NCBI RefSeq assembly: GCF_009664365.1
Contig: NZ_CP044310.1
Location: forward strand, 1,003,001 to 1,067,000
DNA length: 64,000 nucleotides
Direction of reading: 5' to 3'
DNA from: Paenibacillus xylanilyticus
GTDB lineage: Bacteria; Bacillota; Bacilli; Paenibacillales; Paenibacillaceae
Position numbers and translations under genes: made by a program. Shown one piece after another: positions 9,179 to 18,189 of the stretch; position 1 is the stretch's first letter; every line of letters begins with the position of its first letter. The notes beneath the pieces were generated by a model. That model did no database searches. It saw nothing but the letters and a program-made list of their open reading frames with translations, and was not told the DNA's origin.

Positions 9179-9646
9179 ATGGAGATCAGAGTGGATGATT
9201 TGAGTGGGGATCAGGTTAAGGGGTTAATCGCAGAACATTTGCTTGGCATGGCCGAAGATTCGCCGCCAGAAAGCATTCATGCATTGGATCTGGATGGATT
9301 GAAGAAACCAGAGATTACATTCTGGTGCGCATGGGAAGGTGAGGAATTGCTGGGATGTGGAGCCATGAAGGAATTGAGCGCCGAGCATGCAGAACTGAAA
9401 TCAATGCGTACAGCCAAAGCTCATCTTCGAAAAGGCGTAGCGAGACAAATCCTGACTCACATCATTGAGGTTGCCAGAACTCGGGGATACAAACGCATTA
9501 GCCTGGAGACCGGATCGATGGATTCGTTTATCCCGGCACGCCGGATGTATGAAGACTTTGGATTCGAATATTGCGAGCCTTTTGCAGATTATATATTGGA
9601 CCCGAATAGTGCATTTATGACGAAGGAGTTATCACCGCTTGGTTAA
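9179..9646 (+). CDS. GNAT N-acetyltransferase, YsnE-like
   Basis: A 155-residue acetyltransferase. I chose the ATG behind GGCAGGAG rather than a TTG 21 bases upstream. It has the acetyl-CoA loop AHLRKGVARQIL and the terminal PARRMYEDFGFEYCEPFADY typical of YsnE/PhnO-like members. The substrate is not evident. A terminator follows closely, so it is probably monocistronic. Confidence 0.87.
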   Translation: MEIRVDDLSGDQVKGLIAEHLLGMAEDSPPESIHALDLDGLKKPEITFWCAWEGEELLGCGAMKELSAEHAELKSMRTAKAHLRKGVARQILTHIIEVARTRGYKRISLETGSMDSFIPARRMYEDFGFEYCEPFADYILDPNSAFMTKELSPLG

Positions 9647-9685
9647 TCTCCTTGTTGTTTCAATTTCATTTTCAAAAGGGTAATC

Positions 9686-9722
9686 AACCAGGATTCTGCC
9701 TTGGCAGGGTTCTGGTTTTTTG
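9686..9722 (+). terminator. Rho-independent terminator after the YsnE-like gene
   Basis: A 15-bp stem from AACCAGGATTCTGCC with its near-complement (wobble pairs only) and a 2-base loop is followed by a T tract. Confidence 0.9.
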
Positions 9723-9858
9723 GCGTGGGCGCTTGAATTGAATGAATTTGCCATAATGAATCTCTGTGCTGAGACATGAACAATAGGGTATACTGGAAAT
9801 TATGTTATAAAAGCTTGAGAGAAGATTACAGACGTTGTTGACATCAGGAGGACTTGAA

Positions 9859-11211
9859 TTGGCTCAAACAGAAGGAACATTACAGAAAAAACTTAAACCA
9901 AGACACATCAGCTTCATGGCCATGGGCGGTGTCATTGGAACCGGAATTTTTAAGGGCAGTGCCGAAACGATTGGACTCGCAGGTCCGGGTGTTATTTTAA
10001 CGTACATTTTTGCCGGCCTATTACTGCTGGTTGTAATGGCAGCGATGGCGGAGATGGCTACCGTCTATAAAAACAAAAACATGAAAGACTTCGTGCAGGA
10101 AGCCTTCGGCAGCAGGGTATCCTTTGTTATGGGGTGGATGTACTGCTTCCTATGGTTATCCGTATGTGTCATTGAGGTAATTGCTGCGGGGAGCTTCTTG
10201 CAATATTGGTTCACGGAAGTGCCGTTATGGATGCTAAGTCTGGCGTGCGCGGCATTTATTATACTCGTTAATCTGCTGAGTGTTGGGGTGTTCGGGGAGT
10301 TTGAATTTTGGCTGGCAGGCATCAAGATAGCCATGATCATTATTTTTATCATCCTGGGTGCTGCATTGATCTTTGGCATTATTCCAAGTGATAATACACC
10401 TTATCTGCAAAATTACACACAAGCCGGAGGTTTCCTCCCGAATGGTTGGTCATCGATCTTCTCCGCGCTGCTGGTCGTCATGTTCTCGTATGGAGGTTCG
10501 GAACTCATTGGTCTGACGCTGACGGAGACGGAAAATGCGGACAAGGTCATGCCGAAAATTGTGGGCAATTTCATGCTCCGAATTATTTTGTTCTTCACGC
10601 TGCCCATTCTCATCATCTGTGGTCTCATTCCATGGAATGAGCTCGGGCCGGAGAGCAGCCCGTTTGTACAAGTATTGGCTTCCACAGGTCTGCCTGGAGC
10701 AGCACATATTATGAACTTTATTCTGGTTACTGCCGTTCTATCTGCTGCCAATTCCGGCATCTACGGCGCATCGCGGATGCTTCATTCCATGGCGGTGGGC
10801 GGTGAGGCTCCCAAAGCACTGTCCAAAACCAATCGGAGCGGAAGTCCGGTGAATACGCTCTTGGTCTGTTCCGTTATTTTGCTCGGAGGCTCCATGCTTG
10901 GACTGTTCGCTCAGGATCAATTGTTCCGCGTATTGCTGGCAGTGCCTGGGTTTGTCGTGATGCTTGTATGGATCTGCATTGCCACTTCCCAGTTAAAATT
11001 GCGGAAGAGCTACCCGGTCACACCGACATTCAAAGTCTGGGGATTCCCTTACGTAACCGGACTCACCATACTTGCACTTGGTGTTATTGCGGTGATGTTC
11101 ATATTCGATGAGGCCAATCGGTTCAGTATCAGTATCTGCCTCGGTGTTCTAGCCATATTGATTATCTGGTCCCTGATCCGGTTCAGGAAGTCGAATGGAC
11201 AAGAAGTTTAA
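9859..11211 (+). CDS. Amino-acid permease of the APC superfamily
   Basis: A 450-residue, 12-segment inner-membrane transporter, probably importing an amino acid by proton symport. The start is a TTG seven bases after AGGAGG; there is no nearby ATG. The first helix carries the APC substrate-binding signature GGVIGTGIFKGSA, and the segment after helix 3 has the usual amphipathic loop. It resembles the AAT family (AnsP/LysP/ProY-like), but I cannot choose a substrate. It ends just before a terminator whose sequence recurs 2.6 kb downstream. Confidence 0.9.
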   Translation: MAQTEGTLQKKLKPRHISFMAMGGVIGTGIFKGSAETIGLAGPGVILTYIFAGLLLLVVMAAMAEMATVYKNKNMKDFVQEAFGSRVSFVMGWMYCFLWLSVCVIEVIAAGSFLQYWFTEVPLWMLSLACAAFIILVNLLSVGVFGEFEFWLAGIKIAMIIIFIILGAALIFGIIPSDNTPYLQNYTQAGGFLPNGWSSIFSALLVVMFSYGGSELIGLTLTETENADKVMPKIVGNFMLRIILFFTLPILIICGLIPWNELGPESSPFVQVLASTGLPGAAHIMNFILVTAVLSAANSGIYGASRMLHSMAVGGEAPKALSKTNRSGSPVNTLLVCSVILLGGSMLGLFAQDQLFRVLLAVPGFVVMLVWICIATSQLKLRKSYPVTPTFKVWGFPYVTGLTILALGVIAVMFIFDEANRFSISICLGVLAILIIWSLIRFRKSNGQEV

Positions 11212-11263
11212 GGTTTGCAGAAGTAAAATTGAAGAGTAGAGGTATGTACCTCTACATGGATTT

Positions 11264-11320
11264 AACATCTCGGCATGTATGCCGGGATGTTTTTTTATGT
11301 GCAAAGGAATGGACTCAGAG
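11264..11320 (+). repeat. Terminator-containing repeat, copy A
   Basis: A 57-base stretch that recurs at 13841-13896 with only a few differences. The first part is the permease terminator (11265-11297): ACATCTCGGCA / TGCCGGGATGT with loop TGTA, then T7. The repeat goes beyond the hairpin (ATGTGCAAAGGAAT), so it is a duplicated segment and not two similar terminators. Confidence 0.85.
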
Positions 11321-11519
11321 TATAAGGGAAGATATGATCTGTTACATTTGGGAGATATTGGGGGTGATACGAACTATGGAAATAAACCAGCAGTCGCTAC
11401 GAAATAATTTTGTTCCATTTTATAATAGAAGGCCAAGTGTATATATTTGAATCAATTCAATATTTCGTGCCTGCCGTATTCTTATAACAACGTAATACAT
11501 ATTTCGAACGAGGTATCAT

Positions 11520-12908
11520 ATGACAACGATAAAGGTAACACCTGAACAATTATCATCTGTTTCTAAACAATTTGCAGTCGCACAGAGCCAGGTTTTTCAG
11601 ATGAATAGTATCCTGAAACAACATTTATTCGAGATCGAAAGACAGTGGGATGGAAGCACAAAGGAAAAGTTTTACGTTGATTTTGTGGTTGCCCAAAAGA
11701 AAATGGATAACTTTGTTTCATTATCTCAGTCGATTTCGAAAGAACTCGAAGGACATGCAGAAAAATTCAGACTTGCAGATCAGCAAGCAGTGCAATCTTA
11801 TGATTCGAGGTGTGCACCCCCACCGCCGGATGAATGTAGTGCTCCGGCAGCGGACAACCGTAATGCATTCCAAAAATCAGCTGACAGCTTGGCCGAGTTG
11901 GGTCGTGCATTTATGCAATCTGCGGACGATCGATATCAAAAACGTTATGATAGTGTAGGGGGATTCCTGGATTACTGGACGTTTGGTATCCCGAGTGGAC
12001 TGGTTGAGGGATATGTAGACCGGGCGGATAAAGCATTTAACTCCCCCAATGATACAGCAAACTGGCTTACATTCGGTATTCACGGCACGATTAGGGAGGC
12101 TACTATGCCAACCAATGCCTGGTCCAGCGAACACTGGGCGAATATGATTGGTATGGGAGGGCTGATGGTTGGTACCGGATATGCCTCTTCTATGATCAAA
12201 CCGCATAATCTACTGACATCTTCAGGAGGGGGCGCGAAAATAAATTCGTTCACACGTCCATCGGGTACAGGACAAATGACGGGTGGATTTAATGGCTTTC
12301 AGGATCCCCGCATTCGAGTATTGGACAATATTGCCGAGAGTAAAAAGGCGAGAGAATCATCTGGATTCTCCGAGTTTCTGGAGAAGGAAAAGGAAATAGG
12401 AAAAGGGGATCATCGTCAGATATCTTCAGACGGTTTGAGGAACGAACTAGAACTAACAGATGCCCAGAAAACCGAACTGGTTAATTACTCTAAAAGATTA
12501 GGTTTCCCAGAAGAGAATATAGTGTTTCGAGAACATTGGAATACCGGAATGATGTATGACAGACTGTATATCAATACAGACGTTCTACCTGCAGAGTCCC
12601 ATGGAATTGGCACATTGAGTGCCAACGCACGTGTTTCGGGTAGAGCTACTGTAGCTCATGAAATTATTGGACATTATGAAGCGTTTAAAAGCGGAAGAGC
12701 CTTTGAACTATATAATCTTGATGATAATACGTATACACGGAATTTTGCTTTAGACGAAGCTCAAGCCAGCATAAGAGCAGCGAGATTTGCTCCCGAGTTA
12801 ACTTCTGTAGAGAGAATAACACTATTAAGAGATGCAATTACTAGATTGAAAAATGCAAATCTCCGTGTACGAGATGTCAAGAATGAACTTTATATTCAAC
12901 ATAGATAG
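11520..12908 (+). CDS. WXG100 polymorphic toxin with HEXXGH metallopeptidase-like tail
   Basis: A 462-residue protein. Residues 1-90 form a WXG100 helical hairpin with the turn QWDGSTKEKF, the usual signal for type VII secretion. A proline-rich cysteine-containing linker (CAPPPPDEC) follows, then a middle region rich in glycine and aromatics with PT-TG-like pretoxin character (about residues 120-240). The C-terminal domain (about 280-462) contains AHEIIGHYEA (His380, Glu381, His385) and LDEAQAS (Glu413). HEXXGH with a downstream glutamate is the zinc motif known from M49 peptidases; assigning it here is my inference. The start follows GAGGT. An immunity gene lies 13 bases downstream. Confidence 0.8.
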   Translation: MTTIKVTPEQLSSVSKQFAVAQSQVFQMNSILKQHLFEIERQWDGSTKEKFYVDFVVAQKKMDNFVSLSQSISKELEGHAEKFRLADQQAVQSYDSRCAPPPPDECSAPAADNRNAFQKSADSLAELGRAFMQSADDRYQKRYDSVGGFLDYWTFGIPSGLVEGYVDRADKAFNSPNDTANWLTFGIHGTIREATMPTNAWSSEHWANMIGMGGLMVGTGYASSMIKPHNLLTSSGGGAKINSFTRPSGTGQMTGGFNGFQDPRIRVLDNIAESKKARESSGFSEFLEKEKEIGKGDHRQISSDGLRNELELTDAQKTELVNYSKRLGFPEENIVFREHWNTGMMYDRLYINTDVLPAESHGIGTLSANARVSGRATVAHEIIGHYEAFKSGRAFELYNLDDNTYTRNFALDEAQASIRAARFAPELTSVERITLLRDAITRLKNANLRVRDVKNELYIQHR

Positions 12909-12921
12909 AAAGGAGATTAGT

Positions 12922-13212
12922 ATGTATAAATTGATGAATGTTGGAGATGTTTTTGAATCATTGGAATATGGCACTATTTTAGTGGGGATCAATCCTGAAC
13001 TTGATGATCTCAGCCATGATCAAATTAAAAATCGCATCGATAATCGTATTGTTATTAGAACACCTGATAAAAAAGAATTTTCAATAGAAGTGGTTTCAAT
13101 ACAAATCTCAAGTTCATTAATGAATAAGAAAAGCATTGGTATCTGTGTTGGTAGATCAATCAACCAATCTGAAATTCCCCTTAACTCAGAAGTGTATACA
13201 GACAAGTCTTAA
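12922..13212 (+). CDS. Probable immunity protein of the HEXXGH toxin
   Basis: A 96-residue cytoplasmic protein starting behind AAAGGAG, 13 bases after the toxin stop. It is beta-rich in appearance (TILVGINPEL, RIVIRTPDKKEFSIEVVS) with no signal peptide. I do not recognise the family; the immunity role rests on position and size. Confidence 0.65.
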   Translation: MYKLMNVGDVFESLEYGTILVGINPELDDLSHDQIKNRIDNRIVIRTPDKKEFSIEVVSIQISSSLMNKKSIGICVGRSINQSEIPLNSEVYTDKS

Positions 13213-13288
13213 TGAATTTAATGTCATGATTAGATGATGGTTGCCTTACACAAAGAAAGATGAAAATAATGAATAAGGGAGGTTTAGT

Positions 13289-13541
13289 CTGACTAGTTCG
13301 ATTGAGGATATTTTAATTATAGCTTGCAAAGGTAAGTATGAAACTTTAGGACTTTAAAAACTTACCTGATGTAATGTCGAAGGAAACATTAAATAAGTAC
13401 TTTAATGCTTACTTGGATTTAATTGAAAACACCGATGATTTGGACAGCATAGACGTTTTAGAAACGTTATCAGAATTAGCTGATAGAAAGGTCTATACTC
13501 ACGAATTGTTAGAATCTAATCTAAGATCAAGAGTCGATTAA
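13289..13541 (+). pseudogene. Frameshifted small gene, probable former immunity gene
   Basis: After a good ribosome binding site (GGGAGG) there is no proper start codon (CTG stands in its place), then the frame reads SSIEDILIIACKGKYETL and breaks at about 13349. Dropping one G restores a continuous reading into DFKNLPDVMSKETLNKYF and on to RSRVD and a stop. An ATG at 13374 could still express the last 55 residues. The size (about 84 residues) and its place after a toxin pair suggest a displaced immunity gene. Confidence 0.55.
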
Positions 13542-13557
13542 TCTTAGGGAGGTTTCA

Positions 13558-13735
13558 TCTGGGGAACTGGTCGATAATTATGCCTATGTAGTTATAAACC
13601 CTGAATTTGCGAAAAAGTTATGAGTTGATGAAGTCAGCTTTAAATATGGATTTGGATAGGGAAGTTAAGGAAATCATTGAAGAGTCTATAGATGAAGTTG
13701 GAGAAGACATAGATATCCCTTACAAATCTAACTGA
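13558..13735 (+). pseudogene. Second frameshifted small gene, probable former immunity gene
   Basis: Preceded by GGGAGG, the frame reads GELVDNYAYVVINPEFAKKL, hits TGA near 13621, and continues in another frame as ELMKSALNMDLDREVKEIIE to a stop at 13735. Joining the two frames gives a coherent acidic helical protein of about 60 residues. No start codon is well placed. It lies head to tail with the previous remnant. Confidence 0.5.
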
Positions 13736-13747
13736 GAGGTACCCTTA

Positions 13748-13837
13748 TTGAATCAACTTAACATTTTAACCCCAGAATTATTTAACGAAGAATTTCTGGT
13801 CAGATCCAGCAGGAGTTGGTCATCGAGCTGCACTGGA
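13748..13837 (+). pseudogene. 5' fragment of a second endonuclease V gene
   Basis: A TTG start and the next 30 or so codons correspond to the start of the intact endonuclease V gene at 15301, including the upstream GAGAGGT. The shared reading is MNQLNI, then FNEE, then after a frameshift QIQQELVIELH. The two copies have diverged clearly, so this is not a fresh duplication. Similarity ends where the terminator repeat copy B begins. Confidence 0.75.
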
Positions 13838-13840
13838 CCC

Positions 13841-13896
13841 AACATCTCGGCATGTATGCCGGGATTTTTTTTATGTGCAAAGGAATGAGCTCAGAG
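13841..13896 (+). repeat. Terminator-containing repeat, copy B
   Basis: A near-identical copy of 11264-11320, including the hairpin around CGGCATGTATGCCG, the T run and the downstream ATGTGCAAAGGAAT. It is fused directly to the broken endonuclease V fragment. Confidence 0.85.
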
Positions 13897-13954
13897 AGTT
13901 GAGATCGGACAGCAACGAGGTCTTGCTCTTTCGAGTCTTTTCTATGTTGAAAAA

Positions 13955-14215
13955 ATGAGGCGGAGATCCTTGGCCAGCAAGAGGTCTTTAGAGATCATTG
14001 AAACCAGATATGAAAATAGAAGTATATATTTAGAAGAATTAAATATTTTAGTTAACGATTGGGAGAAGGGATGGATGAAAAAACATTTGATAGTGAAGTT
14101 TGGTTACGTAAGACTAGCAGGGGGAGAGTTTAAGCAGAAGTGTAATTCATTGAACGCATACGATCTGTGTGAGTTTCTAGGTGATGATGAAATTTGTGTT
14201 TGGATACAACCATAG
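13955..14215 (+). CDS. Small hypothetical protein
   Basis: Up to 86 residues, basic at the start and then mixed, ending in CEFLGDDEICVWIQP. No clear ribosome binding site precedes the first ATG; a TTG at 13970 behind GGCGGAG is an alternative. It ends 13 bases before the small membrane protein gene, in the same direction. I do not recognise it, and it may be the end of another decayed cassette protein. Confidence 0.4.
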   Translation: MRRRSLASKRSLEIIETRYENRSIYLEELNILVNDWEKGWMKKHLIVKFGYVRLAGGEFKQKCNSLNAYDLCEFLGDDEICVWIQP

Positions 14216-14228
14216 AGGGAGGACGAAT

Positions 14229-14387
14229 ATGCCATTCATTGGAGGAATGATTTTAGTCTTTATCTTAGCGTTTATTCTATGGTCATTAATGTTCCCGCTA
14301 TTCAATATGGTAGGTAGAAGAGTATTGAAAAGATACAACAAATTCAAACAAGAGGAGGATGTAAATGAAGAATCTAAAGACGTTTAA
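14229..14387 (+). CDS. Small single-pass membrane protein upstream of the SPFH gene
   Basis: A 52-residue protein with one hydrophobic segment (about residues 5-25) and a charged tail ending EEDVNEESKDV. It starts behind GGGAGGA and overlaps the SPFH gene by 23 bases, so translation is probably coupled. Such a pairing suggests a small partner of the SPFH protein. Confidence 0.65.
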   Translation: MPFIGGMILVFILAFILWSLMFPLFNMVGRRVLKRYNKFKQEEDVNEESKDV

Positions 14388-15228
14388 GGTAGGAGCCATT
14401 TCAGTAGCTTTAGTGATTATTGTGGGGGTAGTATTGGTAAGTTTTTTTGTGACACGAATTCCTAACGGATATGTTGGCGTTGTCTATTCACCAAATGGGG
14501 GCGTGAAAGATAATACGCTGAGTCAGGGCTGGAAGTTGGTTGGTGCTTTTGATAAAGTAACCAAATATCCAATTAGAATTCAAACCGTTGAATACAAGGA
14601 TATACAGATTGCTACGTCTGACGGAAAAAACATCACAATCGATTTTGCTTACAACTATCAAGTAGAACCAAGCCAAGTGTCTTCGATTTTTAATACTTTT
14701 GGACCCATTAGCATTCAGGAAATTGAAGATACATATCTGAAAACACGTTTTCGTGATGCAGCCCGGAAAGGTATTTCTAAATTTACTGTAATTGATGTAT
14801 ATGGAGAAAAATCATCTGAGGCTGGCGTAGACGTTCAACAGCGTTTCGCAGACGATGTCAAAGAACTGGGTTTCATTGTATCCAATGTGACCGTTGGTGT
14901 TCCTCAACCAGATGCAAAAACCCAAGAAGCCATAGATAAACGAGTTGAGGCATCTCAAGAGTTGGAACGTAAAACGACAGAGCTTGAAATTGCGAAGAAA
15001 GAGGCAGAACGGAAACGTGTGGAAGCACAAGGTAACGCAGACAAACTATTGATTGAAGCAGAAGGTCAAGCCAAAGCAAATAAAGAGCTTCAACAATCAC
15101 TTACAACCCAACTTGTTCAATACGAAACGATTAAGAAGTGGGACGGTGTGCTGCCATATGTCAGTGGATCCAATACACCAATGATTCAGTTACCAACTGC
15201 AGCTACAAAGACAGAAGAGGTAAAATAA
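14365..15228 (+). CDS. SPFH/band 7 (prohibitin-like) membrane protein
   Basis: A 287-residue protein with an N-terminal membrane anchor (about residues 10-30), an SPFH domain (NGYVGVVYSPNGGV onward to about 190) and a long charged coiled coil (about 195-250, with repeated ELERK/EAERK-type heptads). Family members scaffold membrane microdomains or regulate membrane proteases as oligomeric rings. The start lies behind AGGAGG inside the upstream small gene. The next gene, endonuclease V, begins 72 bases downstream, and read-through is possible. Confidence 0.87.
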   Translation: MKNLKTFKVGAISVALVIIVGVVLVSFFVTRIPNGYVGVVYSPNGGVKDNTLSQGWKLVGAFDKVTKYPIRIQTVEYKDIQIATSDGKNITIDFAYNYQVEPSQVSSIFNTFGPISIQEIEDTYLKTRFRDAARKGISKFTVIDVYGEKSSEAGVDVQQRFADDVKELGFIVSNVTVGVPQPDAKTQEAIDKRVEASQELERKTTELEIAKKEAERKRVEAQGNADKLLIEAEGQAKANKELQQSLTTQLVQYETIKKWDGVLPYVSGSNTPMIQLPTAATKTEEVK

Positions 15229-15300
15229 ATGAAGGGGAGTTTGTCTCCCCTACTGAGGTACAGATATTCTTTAACAAAATCCAGCGGAGAGGTGCCATTA

Positions 15301-16041
15301 TTGAATCAACTTAACATTTCACCCCCTGAAGCATTCAACGAAGAAACCTTTGATCAGATCCAGCGGGAGCTGGTGACAAGAATACACTTGCAGAACAGCT
15401 TCAACATGGAAGATGTCCGTCTCGTGGCAGGTGTGGACCTGGCGTACTGGGAGGATGGAGACCGGACACTTGCGGTGTGCTGCATTAGCGTAGTGGATTA
15501 CACTACCCATGAGATTGTGGAAACGAAGTCCTTGCAGGATGAGATCAAGGTGCCATATATCGCGGGATATCTATCCTTCCGGGAGCTGCCGCTCATCCTG
15601 GATACGATAGGCCAACTGGAGAATGATCCCGATCTGGTCATGTTTGACGGAAACGGCTATCTGCATCCACGGCATATGGGGATTGCCACCCATGCTTCGT
15701 TTTACCTCAACAAGCCTACCATCGGGATCGCCAAAAGCTATCTCCGAATTCAAGACACGGACTATGAGATGCCAGAAAGTGAATCAGGTAAATTCACGGA
15801 TATTGTGATTAACGGTGAAGTCTATGGCCGTGCACTGCGAACGCATTCACAGGTCAAACCGATCTTTGTCTCCTGTGGCAATGGGATCGATATCAATACG
15901 GCTACCGAAGTGACCCTGGCGTTAATTAACAAAGAAAGCCGATTGCCTATCCCTGTAAGACAAGCAGATTTGGAAACGAAAAAACACCGGGCTGCACTGA
16001 AACAAGTAGACGGTAATAATGGCGACAAGGGCCAATCATGA
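15301..16041 (+). CDS. nfi: Endonuclease V (deoxyinosine 3' endonuclease)
   Basis: Cleaves DNA (or RNA) one nucleotide 3' of inosine during repair of deaminated adenine. The 246-residue length fits if translation starts at the TTG behind GGAGAGGTG; an in-frame ATG 72 bases upstream lies immediately after the SPFH stop and adds a tail that does not look like the family. The catalytic acidic residues are visible as GVDLAYW (Asp46), SFRELP (Glu95) and FDGNG (Asp116), with the substrate loop YLHPRHMGIATH. A diverged fragment of a second copy lies at 13748. Confidence 0.93.
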   Translation: MNQLNISPPEAFNEETFDQIQRELVTRIHLQNSFNMEDVRLVAGVDLAYWEDGDRTLAVCCISVVDYTTHEIVETKSLQDEIKVPYIAGYLSFRELPLILDTIGQLENDPDLVMFDGNGYLHPRHMGIATHASFYLNKPTIGIAKSYLRIQDTDYEMPESESGKFTDIVINGEVYGRALRTHSQVKPIFVSCGNGIDINTATEVTLALINKESRLPIPVRQADLETKKHRAALKQVDGNNGDKGQS

Positions 16042-16058
16042 AACGAATAATACTGAAA

Positions 16059-16085
16059 ACTCTGACGACCACGTTGGAGTTTTTT
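16059..16085 (+). terminator. Rho-independent terminator after endonuclease V
   Basis: A 9-bp stem (ACTCTGACG / CGTTGGAGT, with two G-T pairs) and a 4-base loop precede T5. Confidence 0.8.
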
Positions 16086-16307
16086 ATTTGCACTATAGCG
16101 TACAATTTCACGTCAAGCAGGCTACGACAGAGTTCCGTTCAATTGAAGCTGACACAGTGATGATAGCGTTTTAAAGACATCCAATATTTTCTTGCTTAAT
16201 TCGACATATTCATATACTATTTTTCCATACTTAGTGCTTCAAGCCTATGACTTTTGGGTAGGACCGGTGATAGAGGCTTGGGTTTCACGGGAGAGGAAGA
16301 GGAACGG

Positions 16308-18062
16308 ATGGTCAGGTTTTTCAGAAAGCGTTTGGTTGTGCGAATTGTTGCAGTGGTTACACTGGTGATGTTGGTGATCTACACGGGGAGCATGCTGCTT
16401 CAGTTGGCCAATATGAAGTTAGCCGCGCAGGAGGCCATTTCAAGTTACAATATCCAGATTGCACAGAGCTATGTTCAGCAGATGGATACTGTACCCTATG
16501 CCGAATTTGCCCAAGATCCGAAGGAAAATGAGTTGTTCCTGAAGATTCGTGATGAACTGGATGATTTTCGCGTAAGCATTGGGGCCATGTATGTGTATTT
16601 TGTCAAAATAGATGATCAAGGCACGCCACTTATTATGGTGGATGGCATGAAAGATGCAGATAAGGCTTCTCCGATTAATGAAGTCACCGATATTCCAAGC
16701 GATGCTGTCCAGCGGCTGCTGCAAGGGAATACGGCTAGCTCACCGATCATTAACAATGAGGAGTACGGCGAATATATCTCGTCCTATGCTCCGATTGTGG
16801 ACCAAAATGGTGTCATGATTGGTGCGCTCGGAATTGATACAGCCGTATCAGTTATTGGCAGCATCGAGGCAGATATCCTGAAGTCGAGTATTCCGTTCTA
16901 TGGGCTTCTGTTATTCATTACCCTAGCAGGTATTGGTGTTGTCCTCTGGTTCATTGTAAGAGGGCTGCGTCCGCTGCGGCCTTTGAAGGCGAGTGTGGAA
17001 CAGATGGCACAGGGTGAGCTTGCAGAAGCCAGCCGCATACTGACGTCGTATCGGCCGCGCAGCGAAGACGAGATTGGCACGACCTATCAGGCAATGACTC
17101 ATATGTCAGGTCATCTGAATAAAATCGTTAGCGATATGGTCGCAGGTGTATCCGCTACCACCGATATGCTCGCCAAATCAACCAAGCAATTTAACCAAAG
17201 CACCGATGAAATGGTGGAAATGAGTCAGACGGTTGATCAATCCGTTGAACAGATTCGTCAGGGAGCCCACACGCAAAAACAGGGGGCAAGCGACAGCGCC
17301 CATGCCATGGAGGAGATCGCCAAAGGCATCACCGACATATCCGAGTCGTCCATGGCCGTATCCGATGCGGCAACCAGTGCGCTAACCACGGCGCAAACCG
17401 GTAAGCTGAGCATGTCTCGAATGAAGGAGCAGATGCAGAGTATTTCAGCCGTTTCGGATGAAGTGGTGGCATTGGTACATGTGCTGAATAATTACTCCCA
17501 GGAGATTGGCGGTGCGCTGCATACGGTAAATGACTTTGCAAGCCAGACAAAGCTTCTTGCACTGAATGCTTCCATTGAGGCAGCTCATGCAGGGGAACAT
17601 GGGAGAGGCTTCGCCGTGGTTGCGGAAGAGGTCCGCAAGCTGGCTGAAGCCTCGAGTACATCCATGCAGCTCATTTCGGATTTGCTGCTTCGTATCCAGC
17701 AGGAGTCCCAGCAGATTGGTTCACAGATGGGAGTGGCCTCCAAGGAGATTGGACAAGGAGTTACGATCACAGCGGAGGCGGAGCTTGCCTTCTCCCATGT
17801 GGTGGAAGCTTTCCAACTGGTGACCAGCCGTATTCAGGAAGTATCAGCAGCAGCCGAAGAGATTTCGGCAGGGTCGGAAGAAGCCGCAGCTTCGGTGAAT
17901 ACCATTTCGCAGATCTCTTCCGGGGTTTCGGATCATTCTGATGACATCTACCGCCTGATGCAGGAGCAGAAGTCGCTGTTCCAGGAAGTCGCCCGGACAT
18001 CCGTTTTGCTGGAGCAGCAAACCAATGAGATGAGCGAAGCCGTGAGAAAAGTAAAAGTGTAG
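16308..18062 (+). CDS. Methyl-accepting chemotaxis protein
   Basis: A 584-residue transmembrane chemoreceptor that would signal through CheW/CheA. Membrane helix 1 covers about residues 11-31, and an extracellular Cache-like sensor covers about 35-190 ([11 protein letters not shown] near its end). Membrane helix 2 covers about 195-216, followed by a HAMP domain. The cytoplasmic signalling domain has its hairpin tip at about 410-445 ([14 protein letters not shown], then [14 protein letters not shown]). I start it at the ATG after GAGGAAGAGG; an upstream in-frame TTG is less likely. The ligand is unknown. A very strong terminator follows. Confidence 0.93.
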   Translation: MVRFFRKRLVVRIVAVVTLVMLVIYTGSMLLQLANMKLAAQEAISSYNIQIAQSYVQQMDTVPYAEFAQDPKENELFLKIRDELDDFRVSIGAMYVYFVKIDDQGTPLIMVDGMKDADKASPINEVTDIPSDAVQRLLQGNTASSPIINNEEYGEYISSYAPIVDQNGVMIGALGIDTAVSVIGSIEADILKSSIPFYGLLLFITLAGIGVVLWFIVRGLRPLRPLKASVEQMAQGELAEASRILTSYRPRSEDEIGTTYQAMTHMSGHLNKIVSDMVAGVSATTDMLAKSTKQFNQSTDEMVEMSQTVDQSVEQIRQGAHTQKQGASDSAHAMEEIAKGITDISESSMAVSDAATSALTTAQTGKLSMSRMKEQMQSISAVSDEVVALVHVLNNYSQEIGGALHTVNDFASQTKLLALNASIEAAHAGEHGRGFAVVAEEVRKLAEASSTSMQLISDLLLRIQQESQQIGSQMGVASKEIGQGVTITAEAELAFSHVVEAFQLVTSRIQEVSAAAEEISAGSEEAAASVNTISQISSGVSDHSDDIYRLMQEQKSLFQEVARTSVLLEQQTNEMSEAVRKVKV

Positions 18063-18075
18063 ACATCACAAAGAG

Positions 18076-18137
18076 AAGGTACCCATGCTGCTGGAGGAAT
18101 TGAGGTGGAACATCTCCAGCAGCATGGGTACCTTTTT
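18076..18137 (+). terminator. Strong terminator between the chemoreceptor and lysR
   Basis: A perfect stem of about 21 bp (GGTACCCATGCTGCTGGAG and its complement), a 17-base loop and T5. The flanking genes converge here. Confidence 0.93.
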
Positions 18138-18189
18138 GTTTGGTTTGGCCCTAATTTAATGATGCGAATTCTGAGTAGAATTAAAAAAC

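Noticed and set aside
11229-11450. A 73-codon frame between the permease and toxin genes
   Set aside because: It reads through the terminator hairpin and its T run; no ribosome binding site.
6600-16100. Insertion sequence or prophage carrying the toxin genes
   Set aside because: No transposase, integrase, terminal inverted repeats or phage genes are seen; only the direct terminator repeats.
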